A stretch of DNA of 64,000 nt from Bacteroidota bacterium (GCA_023428135.1 JAEYZG010000050.1:20808-84807); one strand, 5' to 3'; positions 42,679 through 51,788 are shown, counted from the stretch's first letter. The notes: generated by a model from the letters alone, not told the origin. Numbers and translations are program-made.

Positions 42679-44205
42679 TTAGTGCTTAAAATGCCTGAAT
42701 CCAGTTAAAACCATGGCTATTTCATGTGCATTGCAATAGTCTATTGACTCTTGATCTTTAATTGACCCTCCCGGTTGTATTACTGCTTTAATACCAGCTT
42801 TATCAGCTATTTCAACACAGTCAGGGAAAGGGAAGAAGGCATCGGATGCCATAACTGCTCCTTCAAGGGAGAATCCAAAACTTTTGGCTTTTTCAATCGC
42901 TTGTCTGAGTGCATCTACTCTTGAGGTCTGACCTACTCCGCTTGAAATCATCTGTCCGTCTACTGCCAATACGATTGCATTGGATTTGGTATGTTTACAG
43001 ATTTTGTTGGCAAACAACAAAGCTCTTTTTTCTTTGTCGGATGGAAAACGATTAGTTACAGGTTTTAGTTCTTCCTCTGTTTCCTTTTTTAGATCTTTTT
43101 CCTGTTCTATAACTCCGTTAAGAAGTGTCTTAAACTGTCTTGAAGGGAGTGTAACGGATTTTCTCCTTAATAAGATTCGATTTTTTTTCGAAGTAAGTAA
43201 TTCCAGTGCATCTTTTTCAAAATCCGGGGCAATTAATACTTCAAAGAAAAGCTTGTTTAGCTCTTCTGCTGTTGCAATGTCAATTTTAGATCCGGTGATG
43301 ATTACACCTCCGAAGGCAGAAACAGGATCTGCAGCTAATGCCTTTAAATATGCTTCTTTAGCAGTAGTTGCTGTAGCTATACCACATGCATTATTGTGTT
43401 TCAGAATTGCGAAGGTTGTTGTCCCTTCAAATTCATCTATTAAGCCAACAGCGGCATCAACATCAAGGAGGTTGTTATAAGATAACTCTTTACCGTTCAG
43501 CTTTTCGAACATATCATCAAGCTTACCATAGAATACACCTGCCTGATGAGGGTTTTCTCCATAACGAAGAACCTGGAAGTCTCTTACACTTTGTTTAAAG
43601 TGTTTTATTTCTTCTCCGCTAAAGAAATAGTTAAAGATTGCAGTATCGTAGTGGGAAGAAATATCAAATGCTCTTCCTGCGAAAAGTCTTCTTTCATTCA
43701 GATCTGTCTCTCCTTTTCTTTCAACAAGAATGTTTTCGAGCATTGGATATTGATCTTTTGAAGCTACAATCACAACATCCTTGAAGTTTTTAGCAGCTCC
43801 TCTGATTAGAGAAATGCCTCCTATATCAATCTTCTCGATGATATCTTCGTCAGAAGCACCTGATGCAACAGTTTCTTCAAATGGGTATAAATCTACGATT
43901 ACAAGATCAAGGCTTGGGATGTCATATTGTGCAACTTCTTTCTGGTCTTGTTCAAAATCTCTTCTGAAAAGAATTCCACCAAAAATTTTAGGGTGAAGTG
44001 TTTTTACCCTTCCTCCAAGAATTGACGGATAGGAAGTTAGTTCTTCTACTGGAGTAACTTTTATTCCCAGGTCTTCAATGAATTTTTGAGTGCCTCCAGT
44101 AGAATAGATTTTAACACCTTGCTTGTCAAGAAGTTTTACTATTCTGTCAAGTCCGTCTTTATAATAAACTGATATAAGGGCAGATTTAATTTTTCTTGGA
44201 TTCAT
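42679..44205 (-). CDS. purH: Bifunctional AICAR formyltransferase / IMP cyclohydrolase
   Basis: PurH performs the last two steps of IMP synthesis. The 508-residue protein has the N-terminal cyclohydrolase (ALISVYYKDGLDRIVKLLDK, STGGTQKFIEDLGI, GGRVKTLHPKIFGGILFRRD) and the C-terminal transformylase with RYGENPHQAGVFYG, the catalytic Lys-His in ILKHNNACGIATA, VSAFGGVIITG, SDAFFPFPDCVEIADKAGI and QPGGSIKDQESIDYC. A sequence insert around residues 330-390 (KKNRILLRRKSVTL, EQEKDLKKETEEELKPVTNR) is Lys/Glu-rich, typical in this phylum. purN precedes it by 18 bases. Confidence 0.97.
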   Translation of the reverse strand: MNPRKIKSALISVYYKDGLDRIVKLLDKQGVKIYSTGGTQKFIEDLGIKVTPVEELTSYPSILGGRVKTLHPKIFGGILFRRDFEQDQKEVAQYDIPSLDLVIVDLYPFEETVASGASDEDIIEKIDIGGISLIRGAAKNFKDVVIVASKDQYPMLENILVERKGETDLNERRLFAGRAFDISSHYDTAIFNYFFSGEEIKHFKQSVRDFQVLRYGENPHQAGVFYGKLDDMFEKLNGKELSYNNLLDVDAAVGLIDEFEGTTTFAILKHNNACGIATATTAKEAYLKALAADPVSAFGGVIITGSKIDIATAEELNKLFFEVLIAPDFEKDALELLTSKKNRILLRRKSVTLPSRQFKTLLNGVIEQEKDLKKETEEELKPVTNRFPSDKEKRALLFANKICKHTKSNAIVLAVDGQMISSGVGQTSRVDALRQAIEKAKSFGFSLEGAVMASDAFFPFPDCVEIADKAGIKAVIQPGGSIKDQESIDYCNAHEIAMVLTGFRHFKH

Positions 44206-44223
44206 TATTTACTTTTTAAAATT

Positions 44224-44814
44224 TCAGGAAATAGGATTATATGTTTTTGAACAAATAAGAGCATCGATTACTTTAGGAAAGTGTTCGTGCTCAAGTGTTT
44301 GTATTTTTTTTGCCAATGTCTCGGCGGTGTCGTCATCAGTAAGAAAGCATTTGGCCTGGAATACGATTCTCCCTTTGTCGTATTCTTTGTTTACCATGTG
44401 TATGCTTATGCCGCTTTCTTTTTCTTTCGCCTTTACTACAGCTTCATGAACATACATGCCGTACATTCCTTTCCCACCATAGGATGGAAGTAAAGCAGGA
44501 TGAATATTTACAATTGAATTAGGAAAAGCTTCAATCAGATTTTCAGGAATGAGCCATAGAAAACCAGCCAAAATGATCCAGTTTACCCCTAATTCTTTGA
44601 GTTCATTAACTATTATTGGTGATTGAGAAAATTGTGCTTTGTCAAACACACGTGTAGGTACACCAAGCGATTTTGCACGCTCCAGGGCGTATGCATTTTT
44701 ATTATTGGAGAGCAGCAATACTACTTCTGCACTTTTGTGCTCTTGAAAATACTCAATAATTTTTTGTGCATTTGAACCGGAACCGGAACAAAATATTGCA
44801 ATTTTAACGGGCAA
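44224..44814 (-). CDS. purN: Phosphoribosylglycinamide formyltransferase
   Basis: PurN transfers a formyl group from 10-formyl-THF to GAR in purine synthesis. The 196-residue protein starts with AIFCSGSGSNAQKIIEYF (substrate phosphate loop) and has VNIHPALLPSYGGKGMYG with the catalytic Asn-His, HEAVVKAKEKESGISIHMV and DKGRIVFQAKCFL with the catalytic Asp. No ATG is available upstream of these motifs; the start is a TTG at 44814. It is paired with purH, 18 bases downstream, so the two formyl-transfer steps are co-expressed. Confidence 0.95.
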   Translation of the reverse strand: MPVKIAIFCSGSGSNAQKIIEYFQEHKSAEVVLLLSNNKNAYALERAKSLGVPTRVFDKAQFSQSPIIVNELKELGVNWIILAGFLWLIPENLIEAFPNSIVNIHPALLPSYGGKGMYGMYVHEAVVKAKEKESGISIHMVNKEYDKGRIVFQAKCFLTDDDTAETLAKKIQTLEHEHFPKVIDALICSKTYNPIS

Positions 44815-44852
44815 GGGATTTTGATTTTAAGGATGCAAATATATAATAAGAT

Positions 44853-45731
44853 TTAGACAAAAAGCATACTTAGGACTCCTGTAAGCATTATTACCTTACA
44901 AAATGTGCTTAATTTCTTAAAATCTGTAATTGTATCGGCCCTCGAAAGGTATATAAGGAAGATAAAAAAAGGAAGAATGACAAAAATGAGATTATATCCG
45001 ATAAAGTATATATTATAAGGGTTTTCTCTCATCAGCCAAAAATACCCTATTATTAGAGAGACAATGAAAAGTATTCCGACGATGAAAAGAAACGATTTCG
45101 TTTTGCGGATTCCCCATATAATGGGTAGTGTTTTGCAGCCAAAATTTGCATCACCTTTAACGTCTTCCATGTCTTTTACAATTTCCCTGATTAGGGAAAT
45201 GAAGAAAGCAAAGGTTGCATAAACGAAGACAGAGATATAGCGCTCTTTAGCAAATATACCCACCAGCATAATTGATAGCGCAGTAAGAAAGGATATAGCG
45301 ATATTTCCAGAAAGGGGTTGTCTTTTTAGTCGGTTTGAGTAAAGCCATAGCAGGAAACTACAAAAGGCAATAATAACCCCTAACCTTAATCCTATCATCA
45401 ATCCTGCAATAATACCGGTACCATTGAGAATGAAATGGAAGATCATTGCTGTCCTTCTTCTGAATATCCGCCCGATTACTACTCTTCCTGGTTTATTAAT
45501 GATGTCAATTTTGATATCATAATAGTCATTGATAATATATCCGGCTGCGGCTATGCAAACTGTTGCTAATGTGAGTAATAAGAAAGAAGTGTTAAACGGT
45601 TTAATACCTTTAATAAGAAAAAAATAGACAAACAACTGTGAAAAAAACAAAATCAGAAGATTATTAAACCTGATAAGTTTAATAAACCCCTTGAAGTATG
45701 TTTTTAAATGCAGTTTTACAGGTCTTGGCAT
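44853..45731 (-). CDS. UbiA-family prenyltransferase (geranylgeranylglycerol-phosphate geranylgeranyltransferase-like)
   Basis: A 292-residue membrane protein with eight or nine hydrophobic segments and both Asp-rich prenyl-diphosphate/Mg sites of the UbiA superfamily: NDYYDIKIDIINKPGR near residue 66 (NDxxDxxxD) and DMEDVKGDANFGCKTLP near 185. Members in Bacteroidota next to KdsC- and DUF2520-type genes are usually annotated as digeranylgeranylglyceryl phosphate synthase-like, an archaeal lipid enzyme; the true substrate in bacteria is uncertain and could be an aromatic acceptor for quinone synthesis. It is ten bases downstream of the phosphatase gene. Confidence 0.88.
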   Translation of the reverse strand: MPRPVKLHLKTYFKGFIKLIRFNNLLILFFSQLFVYFFLIKGIKPFNTSFLLLTLATVCIAAAGYIINDYYDIKIDIINKPGRVVIGRIFRRRTAMIFHFILNGTGIIAGLMIGLRLGVIIAFCSFLLWLYSNRLKRQPLSGNIAISFLTALSIMLVGIFAKERYISVFVYATFAFFISLIREIVKDMEDVKGDANFGCKTLPIIWGIRKTKSFLFIVGILFIVSLIIGYFWLMRENPYNIYFIGYNLIFVILPFFIFLIYLSRADTITDFKKLSTFCKVIMLTGVLSMLFV

Positions 45732-45741
45732 AAATTAGGTT

Positions 45742-46254
45742 TTACCATTGATCTATCAGCCATTTGCCCTGTGCTTTCATTACTTTTTCAATCACATCTC
45801 TGACAGCTCCCCTGCCTCCATTATAAGGAGAAATGTAAGTACACACATTTTTGATATCTTCTACAGCATCGTTAGGGCAGGTTGGCATTCCAACCATTTT
45901 AAGCATTTTAAGATCAGGAAGATCGTCTCCCATGTATAAAATGGAGCTTTTGTTAAGGTGTTTATCGTTCAGATATTCATTATAAACAGCAAGTTTGTCT
46001 TTTACGCCCATAAAGACATCTTTGATACCAAGAAACTTCAGCCTTTTGGCAACGCCGTCTTCGAATCCTCCAGTTATTATGGTGATATTATACCCGCTTT
46101 GCAGGGCCTTTTCAATGGCATATCCATCTTTTATAAAGAAATTCCGCACATGTTCTCCCGTAGAAAAAGCCTGAATGCTACCGTCTGTTAGAACTCCGTC
46201 TACATCAAAAAGAAAAGTATTGATTGTTGAAAAGTCAGAATGTTGGATGTACAT
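45742..46254 (-). CDS. kdsC: HAD phosphatase, 3-deoxy-D-manno-octulosonate 8-phosphate phosphatase (KdsC) type
   Basis: A 170-residue C0-type HAD enzyme with the nucleophile motif FLFDVDGVLTDGSIQAF (Asp-x-Asp), TIITGGFEDGVAKRL, the Lys in GVKDKLAVYNEYL, YMGDDLPDLKMLKMVG and the closing GGRGAVRDVIEKVM. GGRGAVR is characteristic of KdsC. The predicted reaction is removal of phosphate from KDO-8-P for lipopolysaccharide. The absence of a caps domain supports tetramer-type KdsC. kdsA, kdsB and kdsD are not in the window. It lies four bases after the DUF2520 gene and ten before the prenyltransferase. Confidence 0.9.
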   Translation of the reverse strand: MYIQHSDFSTINTFLFDVDGVLTDGSIQAFSTGEHVRNFFIKDGYAIEKALQSGYNITIITGGFEDGVAKRLKFLGIKDVFMGVKDKLAVYNEYLNDKHLNKSSILYMGDDLPDLKMLKMVGMPTCPNDAVEDIKNVCTYISPYNGGRGAVRDVIEKVMKAQGKWLIDQW

Positions 46255-46258
46255 GAAA

Positions 46259-47038
46259 TTAAGATTGAGAATGAACTTTGATTATATTTTCCGTAATGTC
46301 TTTATAAATTTTCTTAAAATCGTCTTTATTGTCAAGAATTTTTAAATGATCTCTTATGGTTGAAATATCTTTCCTTACTGCAGGGCCTGTTTGAGCTTTG
46401 ATAGGATCTATTTCAAACGCTTTTTTCAGTGTTTCAGAAAGCAGAGGTTGCAGTATGGTAAAGTCTATATCATTCTCATCCAGCATTGATTTAGCCATAT
46501 AAAGCAGGTGATTAGCAAAATTTGCGGAAAAAACGGCTGAAAGATGGATGAGCTTTCTTTTTTCTTCAGAAGCCTGAAATGCTTTTGTGGAGATACTTTT
46601 CCCTAAAGCTAAAATATGTTTGGCTGTTTCTTCATCCGAGCCTTCTGTTAGAATCGGAATTTCTTCCCAGGAGACCTTTCTGCGTTTGGTAAAAGTCTGC
46701 AGAGGATAGAGGCTTCCGAAATGTTCAAAACAGGATAATATGGATATTGATTTGGTGCCAGAAGTATGAAGTAAAATGCCATTTGGCGGAAGGGTTATCT
46801 GAGCAGATAATTCTTCTATGGCATCGTCATTCACTGCAATGATAAAGAATGCAGATTTGCTTTGAGAAAAATTCAGGCTTGAAACACAGGCTGCATTGTA
46901 CAATATGTTGCACAGACCTTTCGCCGAGGCGGGATTTCGTGAATATACTTCGTGAACAAAATGCCCGGCATTTTCAAGAGCAGGGGCCAGATGACTGGCC
47001 AGATTGCCCGAACCGATCATAGTTATCCTATAGCCCAT
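46259..47038 (-). CDS. Rossmann-fold DUF2520 protein
   Basis: A 259-residue cytoplasmic protein with an N-terminal NAD(P)-type Rossmann fold (RITMIGSGNLASHLAPALEN, GVxxG-like loop) and a helical DUF2520 C-terminal domain (RKLIHLSAVFSANFANHLLY, TGPAVRKDISTIRDHLKIL). The arrangement is like pyrroline-5-carboxylate reductase or ketopantoate reductase-like oxidoreductases, but no substrate is known. Conserved in Bacteroidota next to the KdsC phosphatase; here it is also directly downstream of ccmF (17 bases). Confidence 0.9.
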   Translation of the reverse strand: MGYRITMIGSGNLASHLAPALENAGHFVHEVYSRNPASAKGLCNILYNAACVSSLNFSQSKSAFFIIAVNDDAIEELSAQITLPPNGILLHTSGTKSISILSCFEHFGSLYPLQTFTKRRKVSWEEIPILTEGSDEETAKHILALGKSISTKAFQASEEKRKLIHLSAVFSANFANHLLYMAKSMLDENDIDFTILQPLLSETLKKAFEIDPIKAQTGPAVRKDISTIRDHLKILDNKDDFKKIYKDITENIIKVHSQS

Positions 47039-47055
47039 GCTCGCAGATTTAATAA

Positions 47056-49611
47056 TTATTCAGTGTTTTTGTCTCTCATTTTAGCAAACTCCTGGTATCT
47101 TCTGATCATAGCAAGCAGAAGACCTGCAACCAGTACAAGAGTTCCAATCCAAAGGATGTTGATAAAAGGTTTTTCTATTGCTTTCAGAATGATGTAATCC
47201 TTCTGGGTAGTATTTACGGCAAACGTAAACTCCTCTTTAGTAGGGTCAATATTTAAAAAGCTGATTTTGATTCCCAGATCTTCGTTAACGTCAGGAATTT
47301 GTCCGGCCAGTCCTTCTTTTACCTTAATTATGTAGATCGGATGGATACTGTGATTTTTCTCTCTGTCAAGTACGTGGAAGTGAGCCATTACTGCAGCATC
47401 TTCCTGGGTCAACGGCATTCCCGGAACGTATTTTACCCTTTCAACTTCATTAAGGATCGTTACATAGTCATTAATAAATACAGTGTCTCCTGGCTTAATG
47501 GTATACTCTTCAGTTGGCGACCATTCTTTTTCTTCGTCCGGAGAAGGAATGGAAGACACGTGAGCATATAGGTCCTTATCATAAAAGTGTTCAATACCTG
47601 GTGATGCAAGAAGTCCCATGGTAGGATTCACCTGGGCTCTAGGGTAAAGAGTAAATGTATCACCGTTAGCTTTAGCTATTAAAACTTCATAATAAGTGTT
47701 TTCTGGGTAAATCTCGATTGTATCTCCTTTGTCAAAATATTTTTCCCCTTTATGTTCGATCGTTTTTTTAGCCAGAGCCTTGTATTGGTCATCAAGGAGA
47801 ATCAGGTGTTCTTTTTTGATATAACCGGGAAAATCTTTGGCTTCAAGCCTTGGTCCGATGAATTTCAGCTTATAGTCATTCATCTCTTTCCACTCATTTC
47901 TCCAGAGCAGAATATTGTCTCTGTTAAAATCATCGCCTGCTTCCTTAGAATAAATTAATCCTGTGTTGTTAAGGGAAATGATTTTTGAATATCCTGATGA
48001 AAATAGAATTCCGAATAACATCAGAGCTACACCTATATGAGCGATAGCTCCTCCAGTCAGTTTGTAGTTGTTTTTAACTATTTTGAAAAAGATACTGATA
48101 TTGCTGATTACTGAAAATAATGCAGTAGTAAAGAGCAGGATATAAGTCGGAGTGATGTCGATTTTATTCAGCATCGTCAGACAAATCAGTGCACTGGAAA
48201 TAAGTAAAGTTAGGATCGCGGGGATGCTCATTTCTTCCCAGAGCTTCTTGCTATCCATTTTTTTCCACCAGAAAAACTGACCGATAGCGGAAAGTAATGC
48301 AATCAGTATTCCTGCCCAGATTTGAAATTTTGTGTAATGTTCAATCTGATCTGCTGGTGGGGCAATGTTAGATTCAATTCCTATCCAGCCAAGGAATGTA
48401 TTGTAGACAGGAATTGAAGTTGTATAAAGCACCTGAAATGCGGCCAGGCAGAATACCACTACTCCAATAAATATCCAGAATTCACGGGAGTAAACAGATA
48501 CTTCTTCATTGTCTTCTCCTCCAAGTTTTTTCCAGCGGACAATGATAAGTATTAAAGCTACAATTACAAGTGCAAAAAGAAACAGTAAAAGTTGCCCGGA
48601 GAGGCCAAGATCCGTAAATGAATGCACGGAAGAGTTTCCAAGAACCCCGCTTCTTGTAAGGAAGGTAGAGTAAAGGATTAATAGAAACTGTGCAGTGATA
48701 AGAATTACAGATGCCTGGAGTGACTTATTGCTGTTTTTGAAAATGAGCATGGTATGAATTCCTGCTACAAGTATCAGCCAGGGAACGTACACCGCATTTT
48801 CTACAGGGTCCCAGTTCCAGTAACCTCCAAAGTTCAGTGTTTCATATGCCCAGTAGCCTCCCATTATAATTCCGATTCCTAGTGTTGAAGCAGCGAATAG
48901 TGCCCATGGAAAAGCAGGTCTGATCCATTCTTTGTATCTGCCTTGCCATAATCCGGCCATGCAATAGGCAAAAGGAACAAGGGTTGCTGCAAAGCCAAGG
49001 AATAGAGTAGGAGGGTGAATTACCATCCAATAATTTTGTAACAGTGGATTTAAGCCTGTGCCATCTTCAGGAATGAAATTCGGATTGGTTTGATATACAG
49101 GAATATCTCCCATATAATCTTTCAATAAGATAAATGGAGAACTACCAATTTTAAAATCTAGTCCTGGAATTACAATTCCCAGAATCATTGAACAAAGAAA
49201 AAGCTGGACTAGGCAGAAAATTGCCATAACTGGAGCTTCCCAGGTTTTATTTACTTTAATAAGAATTAAACCAAGAAGCACATTCCAGAAAGTCCAGAGT
49301 AGAAAACTGCCTTCCTGACCTTCCCAGAAACATGAGATCATGTATTCGGCAGGAAGATTGTTGGAAGAGTGGCTCCAGGCATAGTGGTATTCGTAGTAAT
49401 GCTGGCTTATTATAGTAAATAAAGCTGCAACTACACCAAATACTGCCAATGTGTGGATGAAAAAGATGCCTCTGGCAAATCTGAGCCAGGAATCTTTTTT
49501 TGCTATATCTATTGATACTGTAGCTTTTCCGAAGGAAATAGTAGCAAGTATGGAAAATATAAATGAAATGATGACACAAAGATGACCTATGTCCCCCAGA
49601 TATGCTCGCAT
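47056..49611 (-). CDS. ccmF: Cytochrome c biogenesis protein CcmF (heme lyase subunit)
   Basis: CcmF passes heme from CcmE to apocytochrome c. The 851-residue membrane protein has about fifteen hydrophobic segments, the tryptophan-rich heme-handling loop WAYETLNFGGYWNWDPVENA (residues about 255-274), WEGQEGSFLLWTFW, HPPTLFLGFAATLVPFAYCM, LTRSGVLGNSSVHSF and a long periplasmic insert between the last membrane segments (about residues 570-815). The protein is longer than E. coli CcmF (647), as is usual in Bacteroidota. Start at ATG 49611. It is the last ccm gene of the group. Confidence 0.95.
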   Translation of the reverse strand: MRAYLGDIGHLCVIISFIFSILATISFGKATVSIDIAKKDSWLRFARGIFFIHTLAVFGVVAALFTIISQHYYEYHYAWSHSSNNLPAEYMISCFWEGQEGSFLLWTFWNVLLGLILIKVNKTWEAPVMAIFCLVQLFLCSMILGIVIPGLDFKIGSSPFILLKDYMGDIPVYQTNPNFIPEDGTGLNPLLQNYWMVIHPPTLFLGFAATLVPFAYCMAGLWQGRYKEWIRPAFPWALFAASTLGIGIIMGGYWAYETLNFGGYWNWDPVENAVYVPWLILVAGIHTMLIFKNSNKSLQASVILITAQFLLILYSTFLTRSGVLGNSSVHSFTDLGLSGQLLLFLFALVIVALILIIVRWKKLGGEDNEEVSVYSREFWIFIGVVVFCLAAFQVLYTTSIPVYNTFLGWIGIESNIAPPADQIEHYTKFQIWAGILIALLSAIGQFFWWKKMDSKKLWEEMSIPAILTLLISSALICLTMLNKIDITPTYILLFTTALFSVISNISIFFKIVKNNYKLTGGAIAHIGVALMLFGILFSSGYSKIISLNNTGLIYSKEAGDDFNRDNILLWRNEWKEMNDYKLKFIGPRLEAKDFPGYIKKEHLILLDDQYKALAKKTIEHKGEKYFDKGDTIEIYPENTYYEVLIAKANGDTFTLYPRAQVNPTMGLLASPGIEHFYDKDLYAHVSSIPSPDEEKEWSPTEEYTIKPGDTVFINDYVTILNEVERVKYVPGMPLTQEDAAVMAHFHVLDREKNHSIHPIYIIKVKEGLAGQIPDVNEDLGIKISFLNIDPTKEEFTFAVNTTQKDYIILKAIEKPFINILWIGTLVLVAGLLLAMIRRYQEFAKMRDKNTE

Positions 49612-49628
49612 GAATTCGATAGTTTTAA

Positions 49629-50042
49629 TTAATTAGCCTTCAGTTCTTTTTCTTCATATTTTGAAGGGCATTTCATAAGGATTTTATCTGCTTTAAAGAT
49701 CTTATCCTGATTGCTGCCGATTACCACAATTTGTTCGGCTCTTTCAAAATCCTGTGGTTTAGGGTTGAGGTATACTACTTCCTGTTCCTGGTTATTCTGA
49801 TCAATAAGTTTGAATACAAAATAATTGGGATCCATTTCCGGTTTGTAGTAAAATTCTGTTAACTGGCCATTGGAGTCTTTTTTGACTTTGCCAACTACAT
49901 GCACTTTGTTTTTATTTCCATCCGCTGCCATTTGGGCAGCATCTTTAAATGTAACATATGCGCTTGTGTCTCCGGATGTTGAAACAATAACACCGATACA
50001 AATAGCGATAACAATGAGGCCTATAATGTGAGTCTTTTTCAT
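49629..50042 (-). CDS. ccmE: Cytochrome c maturation heme chaperone CcmE, Cys (CxxxY) type
   Basis: CcmE carries heme covalently in the periplasm between CcmC and CcmF. The 137-residue protein has one N-terminal membrane anchor (IIGLIVIAICIGVIVST) and an OB-fold (KVHVVGKVKKDSNGQLTEFY, FVFKLIDQNNQEQEVVYL, IVVIGSNQDKIFKADKILMK). The heme-attachment position holds CPSKY (residues 125-129) instead of the HxxxY of E. coli; this CxxxY form is known from Desulfovibrio and archaea. The gene starts one base from ccmD's end. Confidence 0.9.
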   Translation of the reverse strand: MKKTHIIGLIVIAICIGVIVSTSGDTSAYVTFKDAAQMAADGNKNKVHVVGKVKKDSNGQLTEFYYKPEMDPNYFVFKLIDQNNQEQEVVYLNPKPQDFERAEQIVVIGSNQDKIFKADKILMKCPSKYEEKELKAN

Positions 50043-50043
50043 G

Positions 50044-50283
50044 TTATTTTTGATGCTCGATTTCGTCTTCCAGCTTGGTTAGTTTTCTGTCAAGGACAAC
50101 AAGGTATACAATGATACCTGTTAGAATTAGCACAAAAGTTCCCACTACAACATAAATTTTACCTTCTTTTCTGAATGCATCAGCCATTTCCACATTCTCA
50201 GAGGATGTAGTACTTTGGGCCAAAATTGGTGCGGCAAAATTCAATGAGAACAATAAGACGAATAGAAAAAACAATTTTTTCAT
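50044..50283 (-). CDS. CcmD-like small membrane protein
   Basis: A 79-residue protein with a cleavable-looking signal (MKKLFFLFVLLFSLNFAAPILAQ), a short polar stretch and one membrane segment (GKIYVVVGTFVLILTGIIVY), ending in a charged helix (DRKLTKLEDEIEHQK). Position between ccmC and ccmE and this size fit CcmD, which stabilises the CcmC-CcmE complex, although sequence similarity to E. coli CcmD is not visible and the signal peptide is an addition. Call rests mainly on context. Confidence 0.75.
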   Translation of the reverse strand: MKKLFFLFVLLFSLNFAAPILAQSTTSSENVEMADAFRKEGKIYVVVGTFVLILTGIIVYLVVLDRKLTKLEDEIEHQK

Positions 50284-50286
50284 AGA

Positions 50287-50973
50287 TTAATTCCCCCACT
50301 TAATAAGGTGTTCGATATTTTTAAAGCGTATTCTTAAAGTTGTGATCCACCAGCCTAAAAGGGAAAAACCAATAATGGCAGGGTAGAAGACCAATCTCAT
50401 TTTGCTGTCCAGGTCATAAGCATTGAAACCTGGGTTTCCGCCGTTTCCGGGGTGGAGAGAACTTGAAAGTCTTGGGAGTACAAAAATCAGAGCGAGAAAT
50501 GCCGGATATGCAAGGATGTTATATATGGCGCTGATTTTAGCTTTTTCAACAGGATCAGAAAAAGAACCTCTTAGTATAAAATAAGCAAGGTAAATAAGGA
50601 TCCCGATAGCGGATGCATTTTGTTTCGGATCGCCGCTCCATGGCTCACCCCAGGTAAATTTAGCCCAAAGCATACCTGTAACAATTCCCAATATCCCGAA
50701 TACGATACCGGTATTAGCTGATTCTACAGCGGTTTTGTCATGTTTCCAGTTTTCGTTGGATAGATATAGTATGGCATTTACCACAGATACCCCAAGCAAA
50801 ATAATCATTGCAAACCACATCGGCACATGGAAATACAGGTTTCTTATAGATTCATTGAGAATAGGAAGTCTTGGTACCGGAAATAAAAAACCTGCAATCA
50901 ATGTGTAGAACAGGAGAATAATTGTAAGTATTTTCCACCAGTTGAGTGGACCTTTTTTAAAATTTGTTGTCAT
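50287..50973 (-). CDS. ccmC: Cytochrome c maturation protein CcmC (heme exporter/CcsA family)
   Basis: CcmC loads heme on CcmE. The 228-residue membrane protein has six hydrophobic segments and the Trp-rich periplasmic motif TWGEPWSGDPKQNASAIGI (about residues 109-127), flanked by His in NLYFHVPMWFAM and in RLSSSLHPGN, the two axial-ligand positions of the family. It is 29 bases after ccmB and four before the CcmD-like gene. Confidence 0.94.
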   Translation of the reverse strand: MTTNFKKGPLNWWKILTIILLFYTLIAGFLFPVPRLPILNESIRNLYFHVPMWFAMIILLGVSVVNAILYLSNENWKHDKTAVESANTGIVFGILGIVTGMLWAKFTWGEPWSGDPKQNASAIGILIYLAYFILRGSFSDPVEKAKISAIYNILAYPAFLALIFVLPRLSSSLHPGNGGNPGFNAYDLDSKMRLVFYPAIIGFSLLGWWITTLRIRFKNIEHLIKWGN

Positions 50974-51001
50974 GAGGCCGAAATCTACGAAATTACCTTT
51001 T

Positions 51002-51667
51002 TCAGCTTCGCCAAAGGTAAGGAAATAGTAAATATGTTACAGTTATTATAATTACATTTATAGAAAGCACAATTGCAATTTCATCAATACTTAACGATCG
51101 ATCCAGTCCGTCCATTGCGGCTTTCGAAATTTTGATGATAAGAAGTAATAAAGGCAAAATTACAGGAAAGCCAAGAATGGCCATAAGTGTGGCATTGTTT
51201 CCGGCTTTTGCAGCAATAGCGCTTATCATCGTAAGGGCTGAGGCAAATGATAGCGAGGCCAGTAAAATGTTGAATATAAATAACAAATTGTCTTCAACCC
51301 TATTCTCCATGACCAGGGAGTAAAATGCGAAAGCAATAATTCCCAAAAAAATCATCAGAATACCATTGAAAATAATTTTTGAAATGATAAAAGCCTGAGG
51401 ATTTGCTATGGTATAATAATAAATAAACCGCTGTTGTCGTTCCTGAAAGAAGCTTTTTGATACTGCATTGATGGAAATGAAAAGCATTATGATCCAGAAT
51501 ATGGCATTCCAGGTTGAAGGAGAAAGTTGCGATGTTCTGACTCCAATGCTGAGGTAGCATATAAAAATAGCTCCGCCTACATACAGCAAGATTCCCCCGA
51601 AGGCATATTTTTGTCTCCATTCAAGGGTAAGATCTTTTTTTATCAGGGCAAGTATTTGGATAAGCAT
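51002..51667 (-). CDS. ccmB: Heme exporter protein CcmB
   Basis: CcmB is the membrane subunit of the CcmAB ABC transporter that frees holo-CcmE. The 221-residue protein has six hydrophobic segments and typical pieces LIKKDLTLEWRQKYAFGGIL, SKSFFQERQQRFIYYY and MAILGFPVILPLLLLIIK. It is the first gene of the ccm group. The ATPase partner ccmA is not in the window; in Bacteroidota it is often elsewhere on the chromosome. Confidence 0.92.
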   Translation of the reverse strand: MLIQILALIKKDLTLEWRQKYAFGGILLYVGGAIFICYLSIGVRTSQLSPSTWNAIFWIIMLFISINAVSKSFFQERQQRFIYYYTIANPQAFIISKIIFNGILMIFLGIIAFAFYSLVMENRVEDNLLFIFNILLASLSFASALTMISAIAAKAGNNATLMAILGFPVILPLLLLIIKISKAAMDGLDRSLSIDEIAIVLSINVIIITVTYLLFPYLWRS

Positions 51668-51759
51668 TTCAGGTGCAAAGATGGGGAAAACCCATTGATC
51701 AAAAAAGTAAATTTATCTAGTTTAAATACCTATTCAAAGGAAAATCCGGACGTGAAACG

Positions 51760-51767
51760 TATATTTG
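51760..51767 (+). promoter_or_regulatory. Promoter -7 box of the outer membrane protein gene
   Basis: TATATTTG is an exact TAnnTTTG match, 21 bases before the ATG at 51789. The -33 box is not clear. Confidence 0.45.
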
Positions 51768-51788
51768 TGATATAGAACATTTAAAACG

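Noticed and set aside
42980..43480. 166-residue plus-strand frame opposite purH
   Set aside because: Ser/Ile-rich composition is the mirror of purH codons; no family motif and no promoter.
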